A stretch of 64,000 nucleotides of DNA. It comes from Siderastrea radians (Eukaryota; Cnidaria; Anthozoa; Scleractinia; Rhizangiidae). Under the pieces are notes generated by a model. That model was given only the letters and a program-made list of their open reading frames with translations. It ran no database searches and had not been told where the DNA came from. Where the stretch lies: assembly GCA_964017195.1 (NCBI GenBank), contig OZ024896.1:33431807-33495806 (forward strand). Reading direction: 5' to 3'. A program made the translations under genes and the position numbers. Positions 43,154 to 53,845 of the stretch are shown here, in pieces. Within the stretch, counting starts at the first letter, position 1. Each line of letters starts with the position of its first letter.

Positions 43154-43859
43154 CTACAAAATTAACAAATAAAAGGTATGAAGGAAAGAAAAGTTAAATT
43201 TGTCAACAACGCTAAAGAACATATTATTTGCCCGGGGCTCTCTCCTCCGCAGAGGCTCTTATTAGTAAACGGAAAGAGAAAACTGGGGGCGCAGTGAACG
43301 GGAAAGCGAGGAACGATAGGAATTCCCCGCGCGCTTTATTTTTTCCTCTACCCAGCCTCCGCAAGCTTTTTCTTAAGCGTGCAGGAGGCCTCTACGGCGG
43401 AGAGAGCGCCCAGGGGTAACTTCCAGATAAAGAAACCAGAATTTATGGATGTGTCGACTTGAAATTCACACCATTAAACGGTACCAATCTCTAACAGGTA
43501 GAAACGTTCTTGGCATCTTTTTCCCGCTTAATTTCTATCCGTAATGTCATTTTACTTAGCCAATCCAATCCGGTTATTCAGAACAGACCACCACCCAGCC
43601 ATTATTGCTTTTTTTCGCGGGAAACTCAGCCAAAACATTAAAGGTAAGGAGGCTATTTTTGTATAAATTCGATGTCACAAAAACTTCTCATTGCTACAGC
43701 TGTTACTGACAGTTAACTACTATTTTTACAAGAACAAGTAGATTTATCAACTGAATTAATATGGTAAATTGGCCACTAGACAAAAATTGAAAAGCATCCA
43801 GCGTTAGCGTTGTTGGTTAGTTAGTTAGCTAGTTTGTTTGTTTTGCCTTCATCCTTACG

Positions 43860-44219
43860 TCCTGGCCAAACGGAGTCGGAAGTTATCACAAGTTGAAAAC
43901 GTGCATTAATTTGCGACTCTGTTTGGCCATGACTTGCGTGTACTTGCGATGGCTTGCGATGACTTGCGTTCATTTTGATCATAGTTAGTAGTACCAACTA
44001 TGCTTTGATCGAGCTCAAATTTGCACGCAAGCGAATGCAAGTTTTTTACCGTTTGGCCACCGAAAGCAAGTCGCCATAAGTTGGTCTCACTATTTTTGAC
44101 AATTTTTGACAAATTGCGTTGAACTTGCGTCCGTTTGGTCATCCATCTCAAGTCTAGCCTGCGTACGCAAATCGGACATTTCTAAACTTGCGTTGACTCG
44201 CGACCCTGTTTGGCCAGGG
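43860..44219. mobile_element. MITE with TGGCCAAAC ends next to a splice donor
   Basis: gtcctggccaaacggagtcg at the left and cgcgaccctgtttggccagg at the right are inverted; internal copies of gtttggcca and cttgcg recur. Its right end lies about 12 bp inside the intron from the donor at 44231. Confidence 0.75.
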
Positions 44220-44231
44220 CGTTATACTGAC

Positions 44232-44459
44232 CATAATCCCACACTTAAACCTTGCTGGCACTGGCCACACAGTACACCCGTGCGATTGTGAGCACACTGA
44301 TCATCAATTCGATCTGGATTGAACACACATCCGGGTAAATCTCCATTGCGCACGCACTTGCAGTAGTTAGAAGGACAGAAGTACGCTGCCAAACGACCGT
44401 CCACCACTTCGCCCCAGTACCCCTCCTTCAAATACACTGTTCTTGAGTCGTTACCGCAT
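44232..44459 (-). CDS. Exon of minus-strand paralogue: cysteine-rich segment
   Basis: The acceptor is cgcag before 44459 and the donor gtcagt follows 44232, phase 2 on both sides. CGNDSRTVYLKEGYWGEV, FCPSNYCKC, GCVFNPD, CAHNRTGVLCGQC and GLSVGL match the plus-strand exon 32451-32675 cysteine for cysteine. The donor gtcagt is weaker than the plus-strand gtaatc. Confidence 0.8.
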
Positions 44460-45099
44460 CTGCGAGGGAAAATGGGTTTGTCAGTGAGGATGAACAAGAT
44501 TAACCCTTCAGGGTGGGGACAAGCATCTAATTTCTCCTTACCGCTACTTGATCAAACATACAGGTAATGAGAGTAAAGGGAATGTTCACGAAAGTTAGAA
44601 TAACCTATTAAAAGTTTACACAAATTCTCCCAGATATTTACGTAAAAATATAAAGAGAATAATGACGAGAACGTGCCCGTAATTATTGACTTCTCCCACT
44701 TTCGACTCAACTTGATTTGCATTCGTTTGTTGTTGTTCATCTTTTGTGTATGGAGGTTCACAAACACACTTTATCGTTATGTTCAAAACTACAAATAAAC
44801 CTCTGCTTTAAAGTGTACTTCATTTGCACGGAACCAATATGGTAAACTATAAGAGTTTGCGTATGGTCATGCACAAGGAATACGGCTTTGGCACCCGTGG
44901 CTTAACGTTAATTAATTTTAGGCGTTAAATAGTTATAAGTATTCAAGATTCGTTTCACCAATATCTGGCGTACGAGTATGACGGTTTAGGAAGGTGCCCG
45001 TCTTAATATTAGAGAGCGAATATACATTGGCATAAGCTTTGTTCTCTGAAGTGTTTGTGATGATGGTTTACGAAAGGAGGAAGGAAGGAAGGACGAACG

Positions 45100-45190
45100 G
45101 ATGGATGGATGGATGGATGGATGGATGGATGGATGGATGGATGGATGGATGGATGGATGGATGGATGGATGGATGGATGGATGGATGGAT
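45100..45190. repeat. (GGAT)n microsatellite
   Basis: About 23 uninterrupted GGAT units lie in the intron, 23 bp past the donor of the paralogue exon at 45213. The complementary (ATCC)n type also occurs in the plus gene's large intron at 1026. Confidence 0.95.
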
Positions 45191-45212
45191 GCATAGTCTT
45201 GTATTTAGTTAC

Positions 45213-45583
45213 CTTCACAGGCCTTCAATTTTCTAGTCACAGATACACTTGTTGTACTCAAACTTGATTCCCAGTCTACAAGGGATAGCAGTGACATTAA
45301 AAGAGAATCTGTTTTTCAGTGCAGAGTAAACATCATCCACCTGGAAGCGATACACTGTGATATTTGCCACTTCTTCATATACAGTTTTATTCGCCAAGCG
45401 ATACGAGAACACAAGAGATTCTGTCGTCGCCAGGGATAACTGCGCACGAACAGTGTTATCCAAACTAAGTTTGTGGCTCGTGTCCCGTACTGCTGATTGA
45501 GACAAAATGGCGAGGACGGGCTGTGTCTGGTTGAGTTCATCATAAGCTTGAATATCAAGCATGATACCCTCACCCGGTGACAA
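45213..45583 (-). pseudogene. Exon of minus-strand paralogue with two in-frame stops
   Basis: The acceptor is aacag before 45583 and the donor gtaact follows 45213, phase 0 in, 2 out, exactly as in 30823-31175. LSPGEGIMLDIQAYDELN onward aligns well, but in the last 12 codons TAG (45235-45233) and TGA (about 45217) replace sense codons. Splicing downstream as in the plus gene would therefore give a truncated product. No beta-helix-type exon is visible further upstream on this strand. I read the paralogue as a pseudogene or a gene lacking its 5' part, although its later exons are open. Confidence 0.65.
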
Positions 45584-45984
45584 CTGTTAAAACAAGGAAG
45601 ATGAGAATAAAACGAGTTAGCTAAACATCTCGTAGCAGGCATAATGCAAACTAATCTTTGAATTCTCGAAACAAAACAAAAAAAAAAACACGAAAAACGA
45701 AAAAGGGCAACTCCAATATTTGCACGAGAAGCTTGTGCGCCGGTTTGAGAAAGGCAGCGATTAAATATTCGACTTGGTTGAAAAAAATCCGACTAAAATG
45801 TGATCAACAAAAACGTTATATATTGTATGGTTGTTATAATTATTATTGCACCCCACGCACAATCTCACGGCGTCACATAGCTTCATTGATGGTATATTGA
45901 AGTTGAAAAGGGGCAACATGGAATTTGAAAGAACTGCCAGCCGCAGCATGAGCCTGCATGCGTACGGCTCAAGTTAGCGCTGAT

Positions 45985-47770
45985 ACCCTGCGGTCCAGGA
46001 GGGAGTGATGAACTCGCCGCTCGGCTGGTTCGAGGTGTCTGGCCATCGTGACGTCACGACGTGAAAAGCGCGCGAGTTTGCCGAGTCTTCAAAAATGGCG
46101 CTGGCAACTATGTTAGAGTTCGGGCTACAAACGTATTTTTTGTGCTATTAAGCTTTCAGCTAAGCTTGTTTTCTTGGGTAATGGAATTTTAGTCATCCCT
46201 TTTTTCGATATAGGTAAGTGGCTCTTTGTCTTAACGTTAAAATCACACTTAAATAATGTTTTAAAAGTCATGTTTACTCTCTGCGATCGAAGAATTATGC
46301 GGGAAAATTGTTATTGTCCGCGTTCCAAAAAGTGTGTTTATTTCAGTTATATACCACAGGGAAACTTGAAATTTGGCTACGGACTAGCCTATAGTTTAAC
46401 AAAAGTACCCAAGTTGAAAAAAGTGGTATAGTATTTGCCAAAAAAATGATCAGTCCGTTTGTTTAGCTGAGTATAATAGAAGGCGAACCTACATGTAGAA
46501 GGGTATGTTTAGCACTTAAAAATTAACTTTTCTTACAGTATTTGCTTCCATCTTCTGTATAAGGAAAGAATAGGGATATTTAATTGCTAGGAAATGAGTA
46601 ATCGAACTTAGTAAATTTTTGCCACCTCATTTAACCCGTGCAAACTACACTTTTGCAGAACAACATAAAAATCTGGATCAGCTCGCAAATTATGCGGGCG
46701 CCTGAGGAAACAAGTCTTCGCTGATCTGGTTCTGTACTTTTTTATGAAAACTAATAGATATATTTGAGTACCATTTGGATCAGTGATTCAGTGATTTATT
46801 CTCAATACCTCCAGTTTCCTCTAGATTCAGTTGCTGTCCAGGTTGCATAGTGTTTTAGAAAGAGTTTGACCGTCTACTTGATCCACAGCTAGCTACAACT
46901 GACACTGACCGTTTCGCAAATAAATTGAATTGGTCCTGTCATTTGATTTTCAAAGATTAATTACTTTTAAAACAGTCAAACTGAGGACCATTCTAGTAAA
47001 GAGAGAGCCTTGTTAACCCTTAACATCAGTAACCTGAGAAAGTTGGCGTTTTAGATAAACTGTGGTTTTTTATAATTATTCGATAAGAGATCAGCAGAAA
47101 TTTGGCCGGAAAGCCGGCGTGTCAGCTGTTTTGCCTCGCCTCCAGGAAATGTTGTCATCTTTCGCGTTTTTTACAAGATAGTTTAGCAAAGTAAGGAATT
47201 ACTGTGGTCCATTATTAACTTCGAACCAAGCAGATGAATTCACAGTAAACGTTTCTTTGTATTGGAGTATTCTTCTCCACATTTTAATGATGTTTAAAGC
47301 CACTCATCATTTTAATGAAATTGTTACGAAAATTTATTTTCCTATAATTGGAAAGAGTTTATACATATAAAAGTTATGTTTTTGTCTCCAAGCGACACAT
47401 CTTAGGGTTTGTGAGATACAGCTTCTGAAAGGTGATCTTGATCACGATTTCAATCGATCGACCAAAGCGTCCATGAAATCTTTTGAGTCTTATCGCCAAT
47501 TGGTTATTTTGTTTTGAGGACCAATTTGCATTAAGAATACTTTTAATGTTATAGCATGCAGCATACCTTTCGTTCTTTTATTGTTTTGATCTGTTCTTTT
47601 TGAGAAACTGGACTGTAAACATTTGCGAGGAAGCCATTTGTTAACTTTCCTTTGAATTTCCGGGGCAGATTTACATGTGACGTCACGATGGCCAGACACC
47701 TCGGTTTTTCATTCGCCAATACCGGCGCTTGTGCCCAGGCCCAAGTTCATCACTCCCTCCTGCTGCGGTC
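45985..47770. mobile_element. 1.8-kb non-autonomous transposon
   Basis: The left end (ggagggagtgatgaac, then gaggtgtctggccatcgtga) and right end at 47670-47765 (its inverted form) share about 75 bases of inverted repeat around a cgtgacgtcac core. The interior is AT-rich with no transposase. Confidence 0.7.
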
Positions 47771-48595
47771 TAAAGCGTGCAATTAAAGTAGAGAATTCTG
47801 GGAAACAATGGGGAGTAGCAAGCAGCGACAGGCCTGCACGACTTCTAACAATGGAAACATTCATATAATGTAGCCTCTTAATATTTTTGCACTGACAAGT
47901 ATGTGATTTTTAAGAAAGGATATGAACAGTGGCTCGTAAGATTTGTTGTTGCAATGACTGTCTTGGTTTTATTAAAACGTGTTTGAGCTTTGGCACCGTT
48001 TGTTGACATTGAGTTCAGTCAAATGTGTAACAATTAGCCCCTTTTCGAAACTGTGAGTTTCGTGTTTATGGAGCTCGATATGTTTCCTCCTTTTGTAAGC
48101 AAGTCTTTCGACTGCCGATTTGTACAGGCAAGACCATGGTTTCGACCCTCCAATACACGACAAAAAAAGCCACGTGGGCCCAGTTGTTAGGAAATTCCCG
48201 AAGATGTTCCGATGATTTCCGAAGGTTGCCAAAAGTTACAGTGCTTAGCTCGAAATCTCAGTGCAATCTTGTTTTTTTTAAGATTCAAATGCGACATTTA
48301 GTGTCGTTTACTGGACAATTTTGGTTGGAATTTTTTCATGTTAATGGTTAATGCACATGTAGTCCAGAATTGTGAGTCTCGTGAGAAATTGTCATGTTTG
48401 CATGTGATCCATGTTTTTGATCTGCATGCGTGTGACTTTGTACGCAGCATAATGCATGTAAGTTGGCATGTATACAGTATGCCATAACATCTTAAATTAC
48501 TGATAAAAAGCGAAACCATTCCTAATCCTTTGTTCAAAATCTCTGCTTCTCCAGAGGTTTCAGGGTACATGCACATGTTTATACAGATTATGGTT

Positions 48596-49087
48596 AGTTA
48601 ACAATTATTCACTGAAGGTGAACAGTGGTGGATATTTGCGGAGCCATGAAGCGGCAAAGAAAAAATATCTACCACTCCTCAAAGTCAATGAGGTAGATAA
48701 AATTTATGTTTTAGTAGGTACCAAACCAGTGGATAGCCAGCAACAAATACAGCTGTTGTTCTTTTTGTCTGAGAAATGAGGAAAAACTTGCATGCGAAAT
48801 CCAAAACAATAACAGGAGATGAATAGCAGATACTATCGTGAGTTTGAGTAGCCAATCAGATACTATCGTGAGTTTGAGTAGCCAATCAGATACTATCCTG
48901 AGTTTGAGTAGCCAATCAGATACTATCCTGAGTTTGAGTAGCCAATCAGATACTATCGTGAGTTTGAGTAGCCAATCAGATACTATCCTGAGTTTGAATA
49001 GCCAATCAGATACTATCCTGAGTTTGAGTAGCCAATCAGAGTGCGCGAAAAACACATTCCAATCTACTGGTTTGGTATATATACTAC
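48596..49087. mobile_element. MITE copy with internal 30-bp tandem repeat
   Basis: This is related to 34490-35215 (gtaccaaaccagtggatag at the left, ctactggtttggtatatat at the right). Within it a 30-bp unit, gatactatcgtgagtttgag plus tagccaatca, repeats about seven times (about 48827-49037), alternating atcgtg and atcctg variants. The repeats are direct with no spacers, so this is not a CRISPR array. Confidence 0.8.
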
Positions 49088-49128
49088 ATGTCAATAAATT
49101 CTTACTAACCGAATTTTAAAACCCTTAC

Positions 49129-49337
49129 TTTTCAGGTCCAGTCTTCCACATTGCACGGTGTCCACTTGGTCTTTTTATCAAGTTTAATATGTCCAGACCC
49201 ACTTTTTTCTCCTGGTTTTTATCTGTCAGAAGTTGGTGAATTCTTTCCTTTACCTTGGTGAACTCTCGTTCTTTTTTCCTTACCTCATGGTCCCACTGCT
49301 TTTGTATGTGAAGTGTATTGGCTTTCACTTTCTTTAA
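49129..49337 (-). CDS. SSX2IP: SSX2IP/ADIP homologue, exon 4 of those visible
   Basis: The acceptor is tgacag before 49337 and the donor gtaagg follows 49129, phase 0 in, 2 out. KKEREFTKVKERIHQLLTDK and KVGLDILNLIKR, then MWKTG, align with the human segment KRKEREYNKLKERLHQL...DILNYVGR...WRTG as I remember it. ADIP is a coiled-coil afadin/alpha-actinin-binding and centriolar-satellite protein. No following C-terminal exon is found on this strand before the unrelated paralogue at 45583, so the gene is either split by a very long intron or truncated. Confidence 0.75.
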
Positions 49338-50173
49338 CTGTCAAAAGATATTGATTAAATAATGATAATTATTAAAGTAAGGAATGATTATTAAGACAGT
49401 AATAATTTATTTAACAAAATTGCCTCACTTACATGTACAGTGTATATACATGCATGTACATGTACTATGGGTGCCTGAAAACCAAGGGGTTTCTACTGTG
49501 GCTGAGCCCCTAGATAAAATACAGTGTGCCCCCATGGCTGGCAAATCCCTGAAACCCAATCACGGGAGCCCCCCGGCCATTTCAGGACTCTATCAACACT
49601 AACTAGATCACTGGAAGAAGAACACAGGCAAAGGACAGAGAGAGGGAATCTTCATCCTTACTTAAAGTGCAGTACTTACGCAGTCACAAAACAAACACAC
49701 ACTCAGCGAAACCTGCTAACACGTGCTGACAGAAGGATTGAAGTGTTAATTTTAAAAGCTACTGAAAATTATGCAGAGATGACAACCTGCCTCTCAGTCT
49801 GGCTGTCTTTTCTCAGAGGGGAAACTGCTGTCCAGGGAACACTGTTTTAAAGGTTCATGATACATGTACCATTACACTTGGTTAAATTGCATGCATCATT
49901 TAACTGGTACATAGTAGATTAATAAAATGAGAGTTAAGCTGTATCAGAGCCCTAGAAATCAACAACCTAACAAAGTGTGAATTGAAATAATTGTTTGCAT
50001 TCTTTTGTGGAGACAGCTGATTGAAATACAATGTAGTTTCAGTAAAACCAACTCAAATTCACTTGTACATGTATCTGGCTAGTGCTGTTTGCACTGATTG
50101 GACAAGCATCTGAAGGTTAATGTAACTAAAGGCTAAATGCAAAAAAAATTGCTCTTGAAAGGACTGAACATAC

Positions 50174-50284
50174 CTCTTCCCTCTCAAATTTTAGCTCTTC
50201 TTTCACCTTCAAAAGTTTTCCGTGTAGCTGTCTTTCTCTTTCATTCCCCATTGCAAATTCTCTCTGAGCAGATTCTAAGTGTTC
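50174..50284 (-). CDS. SSX2IP: SSX2IP/ADIP homologue, coiled-coil exon
   Basis: This 37-codon exon is phase 0 on both sides (acceptor atcag, donor gtatgt). EHLESAQREFAMGNERERQL is a charged coiled coil corresponding to the ADIP stretch with 'ERDRQLQ'. It lies between exons 51263 and 49337 in the expected order. Confidence 0.7.
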
Positions 50285-51262
50285 CTGATAAGAAGGACAA
50301 ATGAACACAGGTATTAATTAATGTTAGGCAGTCAGGGTTTTCACCTGGGACTCACAGTGACCGAACAAAAATACAAATAAAAATATATTAATTAACCATT
50401 TTGCCCCAACATCATTATACAAATTCTTGTTACTGGTCTCCATAGATTTTTAATGATTACTAATTGGAAGAATCTGTTTAAACATCAAGACAATTCATGT
50501 TTGCCAAATTCTCATGACCTGTAAGTGTTATAATACACTGATACAATGAGGAGAAATTTGATGCTGACCACTATTGGGACTGAAAGGGTTAAATTATTGT
50601 CCCAGTACAGTCATATATGTCATACAGTGTTGTATGTTTTGATACAGAGTGCTAGGCGCTAATACAGCACAACTGTGTGGCTGTGAATAGTTGCTTGTCA
50701 CTAATACACTTTTTCCTTATGTTACAATGTACACACTGTACGTTCAACATGGGTAATCAGGGCAACATACACTGTACCCAGAAATTCAAAAATCTGAATG
50801 CAAGGACTCATTTGTGACTTTATTCTTTAATTGTCAGTGCACACAAAGAGACAGAATTGTCAAGGGCTAGACATCAAGTGAGGACAATTCCTGTATTATT
50901 GTGTTGCTTCAAGATGCCATTGAATGATGTAATTGCAGGGACTTGGTGCAGGGCCAAGTTCCTAGAAACATGCAGGCTCTTTTCATCACTCAGGTTTCTA
51001 ATTAAAATTAACTTATGATTCGCTCAGTCTCAGGTTGATTTACTTATCATCAACTTAAAAGCTTAGGACACGTTGCACACACTGTTTGTACCATGAGATA
51101 CAGTGTAACAACCACACTTTCATTACTGACAGACAATAAACCCCCAGCTCTCGTCCCTGCAATAATTTTTCCATGAATATTGATGGTTTACTTGAAGAGT
51201 TACATTAACAAGGTGTCATGTTCTGGCCTGAAGTGTTGCCAATCAGTGACATTTAATATTAC

Positions 51263-51320
51263 CTTTAACCTCTTCTGTGTCTGTATGAGATGCTCATTAT
51301 CACACTCTGATCGAAGATTC
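51263..51320 (-). CDS. SSX2IP: SSX2IP/ADIP homologue, small coiled-coil exon
   Basis: This 58-base exon (acceptor gttag, donor gtaata) is phase 2 in, 0 out. It completes a Lys codon and encodes NLRSECDNEHLIQTQKRLK, matching the ADIP region after 'LLVLQRKNL'. It is too short to be detected as a frame on its own and is supported by phase continuity with both neighbours. Confidence 0.65.
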
Positions 51321-52489
51321 CTAACTTTAAAAGCCAAAAATAAAACACTGAACAATTACCTTAGCTACATGTAGACATACTACTGTAAGACAAGTTGCAC
51401 AAAACATTCATTTCTTAACTGTAACAAACCTTGCAATGGACAAAATTGTTACTAACAAAAAGACCTGGTGCTGCAACAGTCACAGCAAGTACAATTGAGA
51501 AACTTTCTGACCGTAACTTTGACAGTCCTGCACACCATAAGTAAACATCCCCTTTCAGAAGAGTCTACATTTACCAATTTTCTTTCCCAGTGACTCAGTG
51601 TGCACAACGATTGACCAACACATCACTCAATGCCACACCACCTTATGGCAGCTATAATTTATCATAGTAGGGGTGGTATGGTCTTACCAAAAAAAAGCGT
51701 ATCGCAAAAATTCAGTTGAATTGTAAGCATCTCCCAATCTCATTTTTTGAGTGATTCTTGTGTCTCGGAGGGTCAAATTTTTGGCAAAACAGTCTCTAAG
51801 TCTCCATTTTTTTAAACCATGCAGGCTGTCTCAAGATCTCAATCTTTCTATGAAGCTCCCGAGAGTCTTGCATTTTAGAAGGCTATAAAAATTAATGAAT
51901 CAGGAAGCCGATGTACTTAGGTTTATGTCTAATAGTTCCTCGAAACTGATTTGAAAGTCTACCTAGGGATCAAATTTTAAAAAACTTTAAAAGCTCAGTC
52001 TCGCAATTTACTGATTGAAAGGGTCTGGGGCTTACACAAGGAAACATTCGTCTCGCCATCTCAAATTTTATACCAATAATAAATGTTTCAATATACAGTC
52101 ATGTAGTTACTCTAATACATGTTGTAATTTTAGCAAAACCATACCTGATAAGGATTCGAACATTTCTGACCATTCAAGGTCATTTTTGTTACAATGGGAT
52201 TTGGTGATGGGATCACAGAGGATTACATGTAGATCATGGAACTATGAAGAGTTAATCACCAGTTAAGAGAAGGGAAAACTTTACGAAAATCAAATTCATG
52301 GCATATAGAAATGCTGCAGTGATCTGTGCTTGCATTAATGAGCTTGAAATAAATTCATAAAAATTGTACAGATTTTCTTAGATTAACATGCAAAAAAGGA
52401 TTAAATGTGCAGTGAACAAAATTAATCTGTTAGCCTAAGGATACAAAATCAAGCAAAAACTGCTGTAAGGTGAACTTTGGACTACTCAC

Positions 52490-52644
52490 TTCTCCTCGAG
52501 ATCTGTTCTTTGTTTCGTGTTTCGCTGTTGTTGTTGCAAGAGTTCATAAGTACAGTTAATCAATTTGACGACATCAAATGTGTCAGGAGGCCCACGTCCA
52601 TTGCGAGGAGTAAACAATGAAGAAAATCCAAGAACACCAAGCTC
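52490..52644 (-). CDS. SSX2IP: SSX2IP/ADIP homologue, first recognisable exon
   Basis: The acceptor is ttcag before 52644 and the donor gtgagt follows 52490, phase 0 in, 2 out. ELGVLGFSSLFTPRNG, then VVKLINCTYELLQQQQRNTK, aligns with the human ELTTFGFPSLYEES...NIVAVLNCMNELLVLQRKNL region. Earlier N-terminal exons should lie upstream (53-55.5 kb), but I could not identify them; a frame ending at a donor near 55310 is too weak to call. Confidence 0.7.
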
Positions 52645-53549
52645 CTGAAAATGATTTCAAAAGGAAAAGAATGACCATTCAGGTAATCGACACATGTAAG
52701 GGAACTTGTCTCAAGGACTAGTCCTTTGGACAAGTCCCTTTGTGTGGACTAGACATTATTTTTTGTCAAAAGTTGTTACTTAACAATAGTTGTGGAGCTC
52801 CAAATTTGCTCCCTGCATGACTTGTCCCATAAATACAGCTGTAATTGTGCTTTTTGTTAAAGCAAAAAAAATAATAAATAATAATTAATAGTACTGTTGT
52901 AATAATAATTATAATAATTATAATATTATAATAATTTAACAATAATAATGAACAAACAGACAGACAAACCTATCACAGGCTAACAAACAAGCAAGCAGAC
53001 CAATCAATTTGTCCCTGCAACCAGTCTCCTGACCATACAAACATGTATACTCAATGGAATTGTTCACAGGACAATGTCTTGGCAAGAATTCCCTTAATTC
53101 TTGACCTTTTATTTGTGCCAAGCAAGGAATAATAAACAAAAATGAGGAGACAACTAAAATGCTGTTAATTTTAAAACAATCATGCAAAAACAATTGCACC
53201 TTTGAACATTAATTTTCTAAGGATACATATATGTACTGGTTTTTTTTGGTCAAAATCATCATCTTATTACATGTACATTCAATAATTTCATTAAGCAAGT
53301 CAAGACACCAAACTTGTAGTCCAAGAAAAACAAAAACTCAAGAAGGTATAATTTAATTTTTAAATTAAAGCAGTGATGATCCAATTAAGCTTTTACAACA
53401 TCCACAAAATAAAAGAAGAAGATTTTGTCCTGCTTCTGCTAATTATTAAGTCCTCCTTGTTTTCTTCAGCCATAAAATTGCAAAGATGTTAGATGGAGCC
53501 AAAATCTAATGGTTTAAAAATTGAATAGTTGTAGTCAGGAGTTGACAAT

Positions 53550-53845
53550 GTGAAGTGAAAGGGTTTGACTCTAACTTGTTTTCAATACTTGCTAAACAAC
53601 GTTTCGGCTAATGCTAATAAGCCTTTGTCAGTTTGAAATTTTCAAGGGTGACTTCTCCTGGAAGCCTGGTTCTTAACAGTCCCACGATATGTTTGAAACT
53701 TTTACACACAACTTAAATGTTAACAACTTTTTAGCACATGCATGCAAATGCTTTAATTTTAAATCACGACTAATAACATTATCTTTAATCAAACTGATGA
53801 AGGCTTAAGCATTTAATACATGCAGCTGAAACCCTTTCACTTCAC
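53550..53845. mobile_element. 296-bp MITE with perfect 17-bp ends
   Basis: gtgaagtgaaagggttt at 53550-53566 and its exact inverted copy at 53829-53845. Internal copies of aatgctaataagcctttgtcag / tgatgaaggcttaagc are also inverted. Confidence 0.85.

Noticed and set aside
48827..49037. CRISPR-like regular repeats
   Set aside because: The repeats are contiguous without spacers in a eukaryotic MITE.
52936..53199. Possible secreted small protein (hydrophobic start, several cysteines) on minus
   Set aside because: No recognisable family, no splice context, and the C-terminal end is repetitive (LLACLLACD).
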